The notes beneath the pieces were generated by a model, which did not search any database, was not told the origin of the DNA, and saw nothing but the letters and a program-made list of their open reading frames with translations. Source: Gemmatimonadota bacterium (GTDB taxonomy: Bacteria; Gemmatimonadota; Gemmatimonadetes; Longimicrobiales; Gaopeijiaceae). From it: a DNA stretch of 50,206 nt. A program made the position numbers and the translations under genes. Below, piece by piece: positions 9,025-18,018 of this stretch (within the stretch, counting starts at the first letter, position 1; every line of letters starts with the position of its first letter). The stretch is from positions 1-50,206 of the forward strand of contig PXFI01000221.1 in NCBI GenBank assembly GCA_003564295.1, given 5' to 3'.

Positions 9025-9708
9025 GTGATCAAACTCCTCAACGTCAGCAAGGTCTATAAGAGGACCGGAAGCGCATTGGAGGATCTGACCTTCGAGGTGC
9101 CGAAGGGGCAGTTCGTCTTTCTGACGGGCCATTCGGGCTCCGGGAAGTCCACCACCCTCCGGCTGGTACACATGGCGGAACGCCCGACGACGGGTGAGGT
9201 CCGAGTGGTTGGCTTCTCCAGCCAGCGGACACCCCCGCGCGAGGTCTGGAAGATCCGCCGCCGGGTGGGGTTCGTCTTTCAGGATTTCCGCCTTCTTCCT
9301 GGCCGGACCGCTCTTGAGAACGTAGCCTTTGCCCTGGAGGTGACGGGGGCACCCAGGGGCGAAGTCCGAGCCATGGCCCAACGCCTTCTTTCCAAGGTGG
9401 GGCTGTCGGCCAAGGCCGCATCGCCCGTGCACCAGCTGTCCGGCGGAGAGCAGCAACGGGTGACCATCGCCCGGGCCCTGGCGTCCGAGCCCCTGGTCCT
9501 CCTGGCCGACGAACCCACCGGAAACCTTGACGACCGGGCCACCCGGGGAGTACTGGATCTATTCTGGCAGATCAACGCGTTGGGGATGGCCGTGATCATG
9601 GCCACCCACGACCTGGAATTGATCCGAAGCTACCCGGCAGCCCGGGTGTTGGAGCTCGACCAGGGACGATTGGTCTTCGACTCCCACCAACCCGCGGGGG
9701 GGCGGTAG
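9025..9708 (+). CDS. ftsE: Cell-division ATP-binding protein FtsE
   Basis: This is a 227-residue ABC ATPase with all key motifs: Walker A GHSGSGKST, Q-loop FVFQDFRLLPG, signature LSGGEQQR, Walker B VLLADEPTGNLD and the H-loop ATHD. FtsE powers the FtsEX complex at the septum, which switches on peptidoglycan hydrolases through a periplasmic activator. It starts with GTG 45 bases after pdxA and ends 1 base before ftsX, so the pair is probably translated together. Identification as FtsE rather than another ABC ATPase rests on the adjacent ftsX and EnvC-like genes as well as on its sequence. Confidence 0.95.
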   Translation: MIKLLNVSKVYKRTGSALEDLTFEVPKGQFVFLTGHSGSGKSTTLRLVHMAERPTTGEVRVVGFSSQRTPPREVWKIRRRVGFVFQDFRLLPGRTALENVAFALEVTGAPRGEVRAMAQRLLSKVGLSAKAASPVHQLSGGEQQRVTIARALASEPLVLLADEPTGNLDDRATRGVLDLFWQINALGMAVIMATHDLELIRSYPAARVLELDQGRLVFDSHQPAGGR

Positions 9709-9709
9709 C

Positions 9710-10567
9710 ATGGGCCGCACGGTCCGGGAGGCGGCCCTGGGCTTCCGGAGGGCGCCCCTCCTCACCGGTCTGTCGGCTCTCATGGTGGGACTCGCCCTCT
9801 TTGTCCTGGGCCTCTTTTCCCTCGTGACCCACAATATCCGCTCGGCTGTGGCCGACCTCGAGGAGCGTGTGGAGGTGGTGGCCTACCTGAGGGAGACCGC
9901 CCAACCGGCTGAGATCGAGTCTGCAATTCAGACCCTGGGCGCCCTACCCGGGGTGGAGGAGGTACGGTTCTTCTCCAAGGCCCAGGCTCTGGAGCGAGCC
10001 AGGCAGGAGCTGCCGGAGATCGCGGAGGTCTCGGCGGACCTGGCAGTCAACCCGTTCCCGGCCTCCCTGGAGATCCGGTTCCTACCCGGGAGCCCGACCG
10101 CCGAGTCCGTGGGAGCCGTGGCGGCTGCGGCCTCCGGGTTCCCCTTCGTTGAAGACGTCCGGTACGGCCGGGAGTGGGTGGAGCGGCTCTTCCTTTTGCG
10201 CAGGATCGGAGCCATTACGACCCTGATCCTGGGAGGAGCCTTCGCGATAGTGGCGACACTCATCATTGGAACAGCTATCCGAATCGCCGTCTTCGCCCGG
10301 AGGGACGAGATCTTCATCATGCGTCTGGTGGGGGCTCGTGACAGTCTCATTCGCCGCCCTCTTCTCTTGGAGGGCGCCGTGACGGGGCTCATGGGAGGAA
10401 CCCTGGCCGCACTCCTCACCTGGGGTGCGTACCAGGCCGTGTACCACCTCCTATTCAAATTGGAGTGGATTCCCCCCGGCTGGATGTGGGGCGGCTTGCT
10501 CCTGGGCGTACTTTTCGGGGCCATGGCCAGCAACCTTGCTGTGCGCCGCCATCTCAAGGAGGTGTGA
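9710..10567 (+). CDS. ftsX: Cell-division permease-like protein FtsX
   Basis: The 285-residue protein has the FtsX layout: one N-terminal membrane segment (about 22-42), a periplasmic domain (about 45-160) containing VVAYLRETAQ and VNPFPASLEIRF, then three membrane helices, with RLVGARDSLIRRP between them. FtsX transmits FtsE ATPase activity to the outside of the membrane and recruits a LytM-type activator. It starts 1 base after ftsE. Its last codons (AAGGAGGTG) form the ribosome site of the EnvC-like gene, so the three are tightly coupled. Confidence 0.94.
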   Translation: MGRTVREAALGFRRAPLLTGLSALMVGLALFVLGLFSLVTHNIRSAVADLEERVEVVAYLRETAQPAEIESAIQTLGALPGVEEVRFFSKAQALERARQELPEIAEVSADLAVNPFPASLEIRFLPGSPTAESVGAVAAAASGFPFVEDVRYGREWVERLFLLRRIGAITTLILGGAFAIVATLIIGTAIRIAVFARRDEIFIMRLVGARDSLIRRPLLLEGAVTGLMGGTLAALLTWGAYQAVYHLLFKLEWIPPGWMWGGLLLGVLFGAMASNLAVRRHLKEV

Positions 10568-10571
10568 GGGG

Positions 10572-11798
10572 GTGCTGCATCGTCTCTTTCCAGCCCTCAT
10601 GGGAGTGGCCTTCCTCCTTTTGGCCGCCCCCGTGGTTGCCCAGGATCCGACCCTTCAGAGGCAGATCCTGGAAAGCCAGAGAAGGCTTGAGGCCATCCGG
10701 GAGGAACGGGCCCGTCTCCACGAGGAAATGGAACGGATTCAGCGGCAGGTGAGAAGCGCCTCTACGGAGCTCCGAAACATCGAGCAGCAGCTCAGCGCTT
10801 CCAGGGCCGTCCTGGCGGAGATCGACTTCCAGGCCGAGGCCACTGCCGACCAGGTCCAGCAGACCACCGCTCAACTCCTGAAAACCCGGGAAGAGCTCCG
10901 GGAGTCCCAGGCGATCCTGCATCGAAGGGTTCGGGAGATCTACAAGAGAGGGCCGCTGCACTCCCTACAGGTGCTGCTGGGCGCCGACTCTTTCGCAAAC
11001 CTGCTCAGTCGCTACCGATACCTGGAAATCATCGCCTCCTACGATCGCAACCTCGTGGACCGGGTGACGAGATTGGAGGAGGCACTGGATCTCCACAACC
11101 GCCAGTTGGAGCAGAGCCTGGCGGAGCTGGGCCGGCTCCGGCAGGCCAAGCTCGGCGAGGTTGCGGAGTTCCGGGTGGTGGAGCGAGGAAGGCAGGACGC
11201 CCTGGCCAGATTCCAGGACCGGGAACGGCAGACGCAGAGCCGTCTGCAACAACTCGAAGCTGACGAGAGGCGGATGACGGATCTCATCGCCGACCTGGAG
11301 CGACGGCGCCTGGAGGAGGAACGCCGCCGGGCCCTGGCAGGCATGGGCCGGGAGGGCCCCAGCACCCTCTCGGGCGCCGACGCCGGATCCCTGGACTGGC
11401 CGGTGGAGGGGGAGATCCTCTACCGTTTCGGCCTGGAGCACAGACCCGATGGAATCGTCCTCCGCTGGAACGGGCTGGGGATACGTGCCCCCGCAGGGAC
11501 CCCGGTCCGAGCCGTGAGGCGGGGAGAGGTGGTGATGGCAGGGCCCTTCGAGGGATACGGTCCCACAGTGGTCCTGAGCCATGGCGGTGGGTTCTACACC
11601 CTCTATCTCTACCTGGAAGAGATCGGGGTTGTGGCGGGACGGACAGTCGAAGCCGGACAGGTAGTTGGCACAGTAGGGGGATCCCAGACGCCCGAGGGAC
11701 CACGTCTGGAGTTCCAGATCCGGGCCCCAGTGGCAGGAGGAGCGCCTCAGGCCATGGATCCCCTTCAGTGGCTCAAGCCACCCTCGAGGACCCCGTGA
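10572..11798 (+). CDS. EnvC-like murein hydrolase activator
   Basis: A GTG at 10572 lies 7 bases from the AAGGAGGTG formed by the end of ftsX, and the resulting 408-residue protein has a signal peptide ending near VVAQD. Residues about 25-290 are long charged coiled coils. The last 120 residues are a LytM/M23 fold with the family's YRFG, GLGIRAPAGTPVRA and VVLSHGGGFYTLYLY strands. The catalytic zinc ligands are missing: the usual final HxH is RLEFQIR here, and no HxxxD is present. That matches EnvC, which activates amidases rather than cutting peptidoglycan. The position directly behind ftsEX supports partnership with that complex. Confidence 0.88.
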   Translation: MLHRLFPALMGVAFLLLAAPVVAQDPTLQRQILESQRRLEAIREERARLHEEMERIQRQVRSASTELRNIEQQLSASRAVLAEIDFQAEATADQVQQTTAQLLKTREELRESQAILHRRVREIYKRGPLHSLQVLLGADSFANLLSRYRYLEIIASYDRNLVDRVTRLEEALDLHNRQLEQSLAELGRLRQAKLGEVAEFRVVERGRQDALARFQDRERQTQSRLQQLEADERRMTDLIADLERRRLEEERRRALAGMGREGPSTLSGADAGSLDWPVEGEILYRFGLEHRPDGIVLRWNGLGIRAPAGTPVRAVRRGEVVMAGPFEGYGPTVVLSHGGGFYTLYLYLEEIGVVAGRTVEAGQVVGTVGGSQTPEGPRLEFQIRAPVAGGAPQAMDPLQWLKPPSRTP

Positions 11799-12940
11799 CC
11801 CTCCACCCACACTGGGGCCACCGTTCCCTTCTCACGACCCTGGCCCAAGCCCGTTTGCAGGGCTCGTTACCGGCGGCTCTCCTGATCCACGGAAGCAGGG
11901 GCGTGGGGAAGCAGCACCTGGCCCTCTGGTTGGGTCGTCTTCTCCTGTGCGATGCCCCGGCACCATCCGGCCCTTGTGAGGAGTGCGCCAGTTGCCATCT
12001 TGCCCTCAAGCTGATCCATCCGGACCTCCACTGGTACTTCCCCCTTCCCCGGCCCAAGGCAGCCTCCACCCCCGAGAAGCTGGCCGAAGCTCTTGAAACG
12101 GCCCGAGGGGAAGCTCTCCAGGAAATCCGTGGGAATCCCCTCAGGCCCATCCCGGTGGGTGAGGCTCGCAGCCTCTACCTGGCGGCAGCCCGGCACCTGC
12201 GCCGCCAGGCCCAGCGTCGACCCACCCGCAGCGATACGCAGGTCTTCGTCATCTCCGACGCTGAAACTCTGGCCCCCCAGGAAGCGAGCTCCGAGGCGGC
12301 CAATGCCCTCCTCAAGGTCCTGGAGGAGCCACCCCGGGGCACGAGCTTGATCCTGACCTCCGGAGAGCCAGGACGCCTTCTGCCGACCATTCGGTCCCGG
12401 ACCGCCCAGCTCCACCTTCCTCCCCTTTCCGTGGGGGAGGTTACGAGTTTCCTGATCCAGGTTGCCGGAATTGAAGAGGAAGAAGCCCGACGTGTGGCCT
12501 CGGCTTCTCAGGGGGCCATCGGGCGAGCCCTGGGCTTTCTCCCGGACGGTGCCGACCCGGGACCCTTCGAGCAGACCCGCACCGCAGCCTGGGACCTGCT
12601 CTCGGCGGCCCTGTCCCCGGAACCTGTCTCCAAGTTCCAGACTGCCTCCGCCTTCAAGCCTACCGGGGCCCGAGGGCTCCTGGAGCTACTGAACTTCCTT
12701 GAGGAGTGCCTCAGGGATGTGGCCCTGACGGCATCGGGGGGAGGGACCCACGGGTGGAAGCCGGAGGAATCGAAGATCGTGGCGGAGGCCCTCGCCCGGA
12801 AGGCCATCCATCCCGCCTCCGTTGTGCTGGCTCTCCGGAAGGTGGCTGAGGCCCGGGTCATGGCCGCCGGGAACGTGAACCCGCAGCTCCTCGTCTTCGG
12901 CCTTCTCCACGACCTCGAACGTGAGCTGCTGAGGCCCTGA
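11795..12940 (+). CDS. holB: DNA polymerase III delta-prime subunit
   Basis: This clamp-loader subunit shows an AAA+ fold with an inactive P-loop (GSRGVGKQ, Gln instead of Ser/Thr), a four-Cys zinc module (LLLC then CEECASC, about 40-70) and ANALLKVLEEPP, the hallmark of the delta-prime/gamma family. Delta-prime subunits do not hydrolyse ATP. The conserved SRC motif reads SRT here (TIRSRTAQL), a small departure. The GTG at 11795 overlaps the preceding stop as GTGA. A GTG at 11768 would add nine residues and is also possible. It ends a run of plus-strand genes and converges on mltD 53 bases away. Confidence 0.9.
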   Translation: MTLHPHWGHRSLLTTLAQARLQGSLPAALLIHGSRGVGKQHLALWLGRLLLCDAPAPSGPCEECASCHLALKLIHPDLHWYFPLPRPKAASTPEKLAEALETARGEALQEIRGNPLRPIPVGEARSLYLAAARHLRRQAQRRPTRSDTQVFVISDAETLAPQEASSEAANALLKVLEEPPRGTSLILTSGEPGRLLPTIRSRTAQLHLPPLSVGEVTSFLIQVAGIEEEEARRVASASQGAIGRALGFLPDGADPGPFEQTRTAAWDLLSAALSPEPVSKFQTASAFKPTGARGLLELLNFLEECLRDVALTASGGGTHGWKPEESKIVAEALARKAIHPASVVLALRKVAEARVMAAGNVNPQLLVFGLLHDLERELLRP

Positions 12941-12993
12941 GGTTATGAGGGCCGGGGGCACACCTGCCACGCCCGGGGCGAGAACCCCCCGCC

Positions 12994-14448
12994 TCAGCGC
13001 TCCGGCAGATGGATCCGCACTTCGTCCCCCGGACGGATGATGGAGTCCCGGGAAAGCCCGTTCCACCGGAGGAGATCCCCCAAAACCACTCTGTGCCTGG
13101 CGGCAATGCCCGAGAGGGTGTCTCCTGGCCGCACGCTGTAGACCGTCAGGCCACCGGCACCGGGCAGGTCGGACGCTCCAGCTTGCCGGGCACGAGCCGC
13201 CGCCGAGGGAGATCTGGGCACCACCACCCGCTGGCCGATCTGCATGCGCCGTGGTTGGATGGCGGGGTTCGCAGCCTGTAGATCGCCCAGCGAAACCCCG
13301 TAGAAACGGGCGATGTGGGTCAAGGTCTGCCCCTGGGCCACTGTGTGCTCCAGGAAGGACACCCGCTCCTCCGGGGGGATGGACCGGATGGCCTCGGCGA
13401 ACTGTTCCCCGGCGCCCTCCGGCACCCGCATCCGGGTGGCGGCTCCAAACGGGGTGAGGCCACGAAGAAGCTGGGGGTTCAGCTCCTCCAACTCGCCCTG
13501 GTCCACTGCGGCGGCTCGGGCCATCACGTCCAGGGAGATGGCGTCAGGGATCTCCACCTCTTCGAAGCGAAAGGGTTCCTGAGGCAGCACGTCCTCGAAC
13601 CCGTAGGCGACCGGGTCCATGGCGATGCGGGCCGCGGCCAGAAGGCGGGGCACGAAGTCCCGGGTCTCCCTGGGCAGATCGGAAAGAATCTCCAGGAAGA
13701 GACCGTCGTGCCCCGGAGAGCTCTGGCCCCTGCGACGCAGGATACGGTCCACACGTCCTGGACCGGCGTTGTAGGCCGCCAGGGCCAGGAACCAGGAGCC
13801 AAACTGGTCGTTCAGCTGGGATAGGTAGGCCAGAGCCTTTGGCGTGGACAGGAAGGGATCCCGGCGTTCGTCCACGAAGCTATCCACCCTGAGACCCATG
13901 CCACGGGCCGTGAGAGGCATGAATTGCCACAATCCGGAGGCACCTGCCCGACTGTAGGCTCTGGGATTGTACCAGCTCTCCACGATGGGAAGGTAGAGGA
14001 GGCTGGCAGGGAGGTCTCCTCGCCGAATCTCCTCCTCCACCATTTCCCGGTATCGGCCCATCCTGGCCAGGCTCGTCCGATAGTAGGAAGCCTCCCGCTC
14101 TTGCATGGACTCGATCCACCTCTGCACGCTCGCCTCCATGACGGGGCTCCGGGCCCATGGCGAGTCCAGGATGGGGTCGATAACGACGGGATCGGGGATG
14201 CGCTTCGGTATGAAGACGGGCAGTGGCTCCTCTTCCTCCGGAACGAGAATTGGGGGCGGTGGCTCCGAGGGAGGCTCGGCGGGAGGGCTCGAAACCGGTG
14301 CCGGAGGAACGCCTACCACAAGGGTTCCACACCCTGCCGCCGTCAGCGCCAGGAGGAGAGCCGCCGCCAGCAAGGCCGGAACCGGACGGGTGAGACGCAC
14401 CCCTCCTTCGGGCAGGGTGCCGGCGCCGGAGGACCTGGTGAGAGCCAT
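12994..14448 (-). CDS. mltD: MltD-like lytic transglycosylase lipoprotein with two LysM
   Basis: The 484-residue product has a lipoprotein signal with lipidated Cys40 (LTAAGC), then a Pro-rich linker. A transglycosylase SLT domain follows, with catalytic Glu157 in LPIVESWYNPRAYS and the ASGLWQFM and AYNAGPGRV motifs. Two LysM peptidoglycan-binding modules sit at about 365-410 and 436-482. It cleaves the MurNAc-GlcNAc bond, forming anhydro ends, from the inner face of the outer membrane. It begins 15 bases after the aminotransferase stop. The ATG lacks a clear ribosome site, and a GTG at about residue 17 directly follows AAGGAGG. Confidence 0.93.
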   Translation of the reverse strand: MALTRSSGAGTLPEGGVRLTRPVPALLAAALLLALTAAGCGTLVVGVPPAPVSSPPAEPPSEPPPPILVPEEEEPLPVFIPKRIPDPVVIDPILDSPWARSPVMEASVQRWIESMQEREASYYRTSLARMGRYREMVEEEIRRGDLPASLLYLPIVESWYNPRAYSRAGASGLWQFMPLTARGMGLRVDSFVDERRDPFLSTPKALAYLSQLNDQFGSWFLALAAYNAGPGRVDRILRRRGQSSPGHDGLFLEILSDLPRETRDFVPRLLAAARIAMDPVAYGFEDVLPQEPFRFEEVEIPDAISLDVMARAAAVDQGELEELNPQLLRGLTPFGAATRMRVPEGAGEQFAEAIRSIPPEERVSFLEHTVAQGQTLTHIARFYGVSLGDLQAANPAIQPRRMQIGQRVVVPRSPSAAARARQAGASDLPGAGGLTVYSVRPGDTLSGIAARHRVVLGDLLRWNGLSRDSIIRPGDEVRIHLPER

Positions 14449-14463
14449 GCACTCGGCCAGGGA

Positions 14464-15576
14464 TCAGGAAGCCAGGACCTGGTCCACGGCCGCGAGAAGC
14501 CGGTCAACGGTTTCGTGGGTGGCACCGGCCCCCATGAGGCCGATGCGCCAGATCTTCCCCGTGGCCGGGCCCAGGCCTCCTCCCACCTCGATGTGGAATT
14601 CCTCCAGGAGACGTTTGCGGAGAGGTCCTTCCTCCCTTCCTCCCGGGAGGGCGGCGGAGGTCAGCTGGGGGAGCCGATATCCCTCCTGGGCGAACAGCTG
14701 GAATCCCCGGTCCAGGAGCTCCGCCTGGAGCCGCCCGCCCACTTCCCTGTGACGGGCGAACCGGGCTTCCAGACCTTCCTCCTCCACGACCATCAACCCT
14801 TCAAGGAGGGCGTAGACCATGTTGATGGGGGCCGTATGGTGATACCTGCGCTCGGCGCCCAGGTAGCCGGCGATGAGCCCCACGTCCAGGTACCAGCTCT
14901 GGCAGGGGGACTCCCTCTCCTGGATCCTCTGGAGGGCAGCCGGGGAAAAGGTGATGGGGGCCAGCCCGGGCGGTACCCCGAGGCACTTCTGGCTACCGGA
15001 GTAACATACGTCGATTCCCCGGCGGTCCACCTCCACCGGGACCCCCCCCAACGAGGTGACGGCATCCACCAGAAAGAGGGTGTCCCGATCCCGCAGGAAA
15101 GCGCCCACCTCGTCCAGGGGCTGATGGATCCCCGTGGAGGTCTCGGCGTGAACCAGGGCGGCCAGCCGAGCCCCGGGATGAGCCTCCAGGACCTCAATCA
15201 TCTCTTCCGGCGGTACGATCTCACCCCAGGGAGCTTCCACCGCCACCACGTCTCCACCCATTCTCCGAGACATCTCCGCGATCCGGGTACCGAACACCCC
15301 GTTCACCCCCACCACTACCGTGTCCCCAGGGCCCACGACGTTAACCAGGGCCGCCTCCATGCCCGCAGAACCCGTCCCGGAAACAGGGAAGGTCATCCGG
15401 TTTGCCGTTTCGAAGACCCACCTGAGCTTCTGGCTGACGGAGTCCATGAGGGCCAGGAACTGGGGATCCAGGTGGCCAACCGTGGGTCGTGCCATGGCCT
15501 CCAGAATGCGCTCCACCACCGGGGAGGGCCCCGGGCCCAGGAGCAATCGGGGTTCGATCTGGTTGCTGTTCATCAT
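14464..15576 (-). CDS. Class V aminotransferase (alanine/serine-glyoxylate type)
   Basis: This 370-residue pyridoxal-phosphate enzyme has the class V pattern: LLLGPGPSPV at the start, SGTGSAGMEAAL in the cofactor region, HAETSTG, DAVTSLGG and the Schiff-base Lys197 in SGSQKCLGVPPG. The family includes alanine-glyoxylate, serine-glyoxylate, serine-pyruvate and ureidoglycine-glyoxylate aminotransferases, and sequence reading alone cannot choose among them. It lies between guaB and mltD on one strand with short gaps, so it is probably cotranscribed. Two adjacent ATG codons (15576 and 15573) are possible starts, with only a weak ribosome site. Confidence 0.88.
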   Translation of the reverse strand: MMNSNQIEPRLLLGPGPSPVVERILEAMARPTVGHLDPQFLALMDSVSQKLRWVFETANRMTFPVSGTGSAGMEAALVNVVGPGDTVVVGVNGVFGTRIAEMSRRMGGDVVAVEAPWGEIVPPEEMIEVLEAHPGARLAALVHAETSTGIHQPLDEVGAFLRDRDTLFLVDAVTSLGGVPVEVDRRGIDVCYSGSQKCLGVPPGLAPITFSPAALQRIQERESPCQSWYLDVGLIAGYLGAERRYHHTAPINMVYALLEGLMVVEEEGLEARFARHREVGGRLQAELLDRGFQLFAQEGYRLPQLTSAALPGGREEGPLRKRLLEEFHIEVGGGLGPATGKIWRIGLMGAGATHETVDRLLAAVDQVLAS

Positions 15577-15634
15577 CTCTCGAAGTTGGGTTGAAAGAGG
15601 GATTGCAGGGCTTCCCGCCAGGGGGCCCCCTCCG

Positions 15635-17113
15635 TCACCTGCGGTAGTTGGGCGCCTCTCGGGTGATGGTCACGTCGTGGGGATGGGACTCCCTCAAGCC
15701 GCCGTTGGTGACCTGGAGAAAGCGGGCCTTCTCCCGGAGCTCCTCCAGGTCGGCTGCGCCGCAGTAGCCCATGCCGCTCCGAAGTCCCCCCACCAGCTGA
15801 AAGACGGTATCGGAGAGGGGGCCTTTGTAGGGTACCCTGGCTTCGATCCCCTCCGGAACGAGCTTCTGGGCGCCGGCCTCCGGGTCCTGGAAGTAGCGAT
15901 CGGCGGAACCCTCCTCCATGGCAGAGAGAGAACCCATGCCCCGGACGATCTTGAAACGCCGACCTTCCAGTAGGAACGCCTCCCCCGGGGATTCCTCGGT
16001 CCCGGCGAAGAGAGAGCCCATCATCACAGACCGGGCCCCGGCGGCGAGAGCCTTCACGATGTCCCCGGAGTACCGGATCCCGCCGTCGGCCACGATGGGA
16101 ATCTGATCCTCCACACCCCGCACCGCCTCCATGATGGCCGTGAGCTGTGGAACCCCGACGCCCGTCACCACCCGGGTGGTGCAGATGGAACCGGGCCCGA
16201 TTCCCACCTTCACCGCATCTCCACCCCGATCGAGGATGGCCCGGGCGCCCTCCGCCGTGGCCACGTTTCCCGCCATGAGCTGCACCTCCGGAAGAGCAGC
16301 TCGGATCCTGGCCAGAGCTTGCAAGACTCCTTCTGAATGGCCATGGGCGGTGTCGATGACCAGGACGTCCGCCCCAGCGTCCACCAGGGCCTTCGCCCTG
16401 TCCAGGTCCCTCCGTGAAGCCCCCACGGCCGCCCCCACCCTCAACCGCCCATGCTCGTCCTTGCACGCGTCGGGGAACTGTCTGCGCTTGAAGATGTCCT
16501 TCACCGTGATGAGGCCCCTCAGGATCCCTTTCTCGTCCACTACAGGGAGCTTCTCGATGCGGTGGCTGTGGAGCAGTCGCTCGGCCTCCCGCAGGGTGGT
16601 TCCCACCGGGACGGTCACGAGGCCCTCGGCCGTCATGACTTCCTTGATGGGCTGATCCAGGTCCGTCTCGAACTGGAGGTCCCGGTTGGTGACGATTCCC
16701 AGGAGCTCACCATCCTCCCGGACGATGGGAACCCCGGAGATGGAGAAGCGGGCCATGAGGGCATGGGCCTCCCTCAAGGTCCGCTCAGGTCCCAAGGTGA
16801 TGGGGTTCAGGATCATCCCGCTCTCGGACCGCTTGACCCGGTCCACCTCAGAGGCCTGCCGGTCCACTGGCATGTTCTTGTGGATGATCCCTATGCCGCC
16901 CTCCCGGGCCATGGCGATGGCCATCTGGCTCTCGGTGACCGTGTCCATGGCCGCCGAGACGAGGGGGATCTGCAGGGGAATCCCGGCAGTCAGGGAGGAT
17001 TCGAGAGAGGTATCCCGGGGATGCACCAGGGAATGCCCTGGAACCAACAAGACGTCGTCGAAGGTCAGGGCTTCTCCCAGGATCTTTTCCTTCACTCCCA
17101 ATACCTCCGCCAT
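15635..17113 (-). CDS. guaB: Inosine-5'-monophosphate dehydrogenase GuaB
   Basis: GuaB oxidises IMP to XMP with NAD, the committed step of GMP synthesis. The 492-residue length is normal. Signatures are [11 protein letters not shown] at the N-terminus, two CBS domains (about 95-210), the NAD/substrate segment [14 protein letters not shown], the catalytic Cys loop [11 protein letters not shown], the [20 protein letters not shown] phosphate site, the flap with GMGSLSAM, and the Arg of EARVPYKG. The ATG has AAGGTGG upstream. It leads a likely guaB-aminotransferase-mltD transcript. Confidence 0.97.
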   Translation of the reverse strand: MAEVLGVKEKILGEALTFDDVLLVPGHSLVHPRDTSLESSLTAGIPLQIPLVSAAMDTVTESQMAIAMAREGGIGIIHKNMPVDRQASEVDRVKRSESGMILNPITLGPERTLREAHALMARFSISGVPIVREDGELLGIVTNRDLQFETDLDQPIKEVMTAEGLVTVPVGTTLREAERLLHSHRIEKLPVVDEKGILRGLITVKDIFKRRQFPDACKDEHGRLRVGAAVGASRRDLDRAKALVDAGADVLVIDTAHGHSEGVLQALARIRAALPEVQLMAGNVATAEGARAILDRGGDAVKVGIGPGSICTTRVVTGVGVPQLTAIMEAVRGVEDQIPIVADGGIRYSGDIVKALAAGARSVMMGSLFAGTEESPGEAFLLEGRRFKIVRGMGSLSAMEEGSADRYFQDPEAGAQKLVPEGIEARVPYKGPLSDTVFQLVGGLRSGMGYCGAADLEELREKARFLQVTNGGLRESHPHDVTITREAPNYRR

Positions 17114-17275
17114 GATCCACCTTCCCCGGATGTCAGGGTCTTCAGGGTATTCCTATGACGAGCGCCCGCCGTCACAAGCCACCGATATCCGGAGCCGAAA
17201 CCAGCGGGCGCGAGGTCCGAGGCGCAATCGTCGGGCCGTTCCATAGGCCATGATATTCCACGGCCCGGAACCGTG

Positions 17276-17740
17276 TCAACCCGGCTCCTCGTCCCGGGGG
17301 GAGCGGTCTCCCACCTTGCCGGGGGAGGCGGGACCAGGGTCTTCATCCCTGCTGCGACGCCCCTCGCGCATCCCGGTGTCACTCTTCTGGGTCCTGGAGC
17401 GACGGTGGCTGGACCGGGAGCCGGAATGGGCATCTCTACCCTCGTGGGAGCCGTTCAGCTCCCCAAGGAGCTCCTTTCCGACGTTGGAGATGTTCGACAG
17501 GACCTTGTCGGCAGCCGATATGAGCTGGAAGGCCTCCCGGAGGCTCGAAGGGCTCACGGCCCGGCGGCGAAGCTGGTCTTCCAGCTTCTCTGCGAGGCCC
17601 TGCAGGCTCGAGGTCTCGGCCGAGATCTCTCGAGCGTACTTGGACTCCAGGAACTCGATGTAGTCAAGGATCTGATAGACCTGCTCCTCGGGCAGGCTCT
17701 CCAGCTTCCGGAGAACCCGGGTCCTTAGAACGTCGTGCAT
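17276..17740 (-). CDS. Small charged protein of unknown function
   Basis: I do not recognise this 154-residue protein. An ATG at 17740 follows GAGGAG about 9 bases upstream, giving the N-terminus MHDVLRTRVLRKLESLPEEQ. Residues 15-40 (QVYQILDYIEFLESKYA) look like a short amphipathic helix of the kind seen in DUF2281-like small proteins. Residues 40-100 are also helical. The tail from about 100 is a highly charged, Ser/Arg/Asp/Pro-rich disordered segment. It precedes guaB by 162 bases on the same strand. An AT-rich TATCAT about 40 bases upstream of the start could be a -10 element. Confidence 0.75.
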   Translation of the reverse strand: MHDVLRTRVLRKLESLPEEQVYQILDYIEFLESKYAREISAETSSLQGLAEKLEDQLRRRAVSPSSLREAFQLISAADKVLSNISNVGKELLGELNGSHEGRDAHSGSRSSHRRSRTQKSDTGMREGRRSRDEDPGPASPGKVGDRSPRDEEPG

Positions 17741-18018
17741 GACGAGAGCTCCTCGTGGGGCGAGTGACGTCGAGGCCAATGATAACACTCCTCTCAGCGT
17801 CCAGGGGAGGCCGCACCGGAGCAACGCTCGAGGATTCACGGGCCCTGGACCTCCGGGATGGGGCCGGGTTTGGCCCTCCAACCGCCACCGGCCGTGGATC
17901 TTGAGCCTGTTTGTTGGTCAGACTAGGTTATTGCTCACCATTCCCGAGTTCCCTCCCGGCCTCCATACCACCAGGGCCGGCATCCCTTCACCCGGGCCGG
18001 ACCGCCAGACGGAAGACC

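Noticed and set aside
12941-12993. Bidirectional terminator between holB and mltD
   Set aside because: The GC-rich bases form only short ambiguous stems, and no T tract is present on either strand.
13924-15594. 556-codon plus-strand open frame across mltD and the aminotransferase gene
   Set aside because: It crosses two recognised genes on the other strand and shows no domain.
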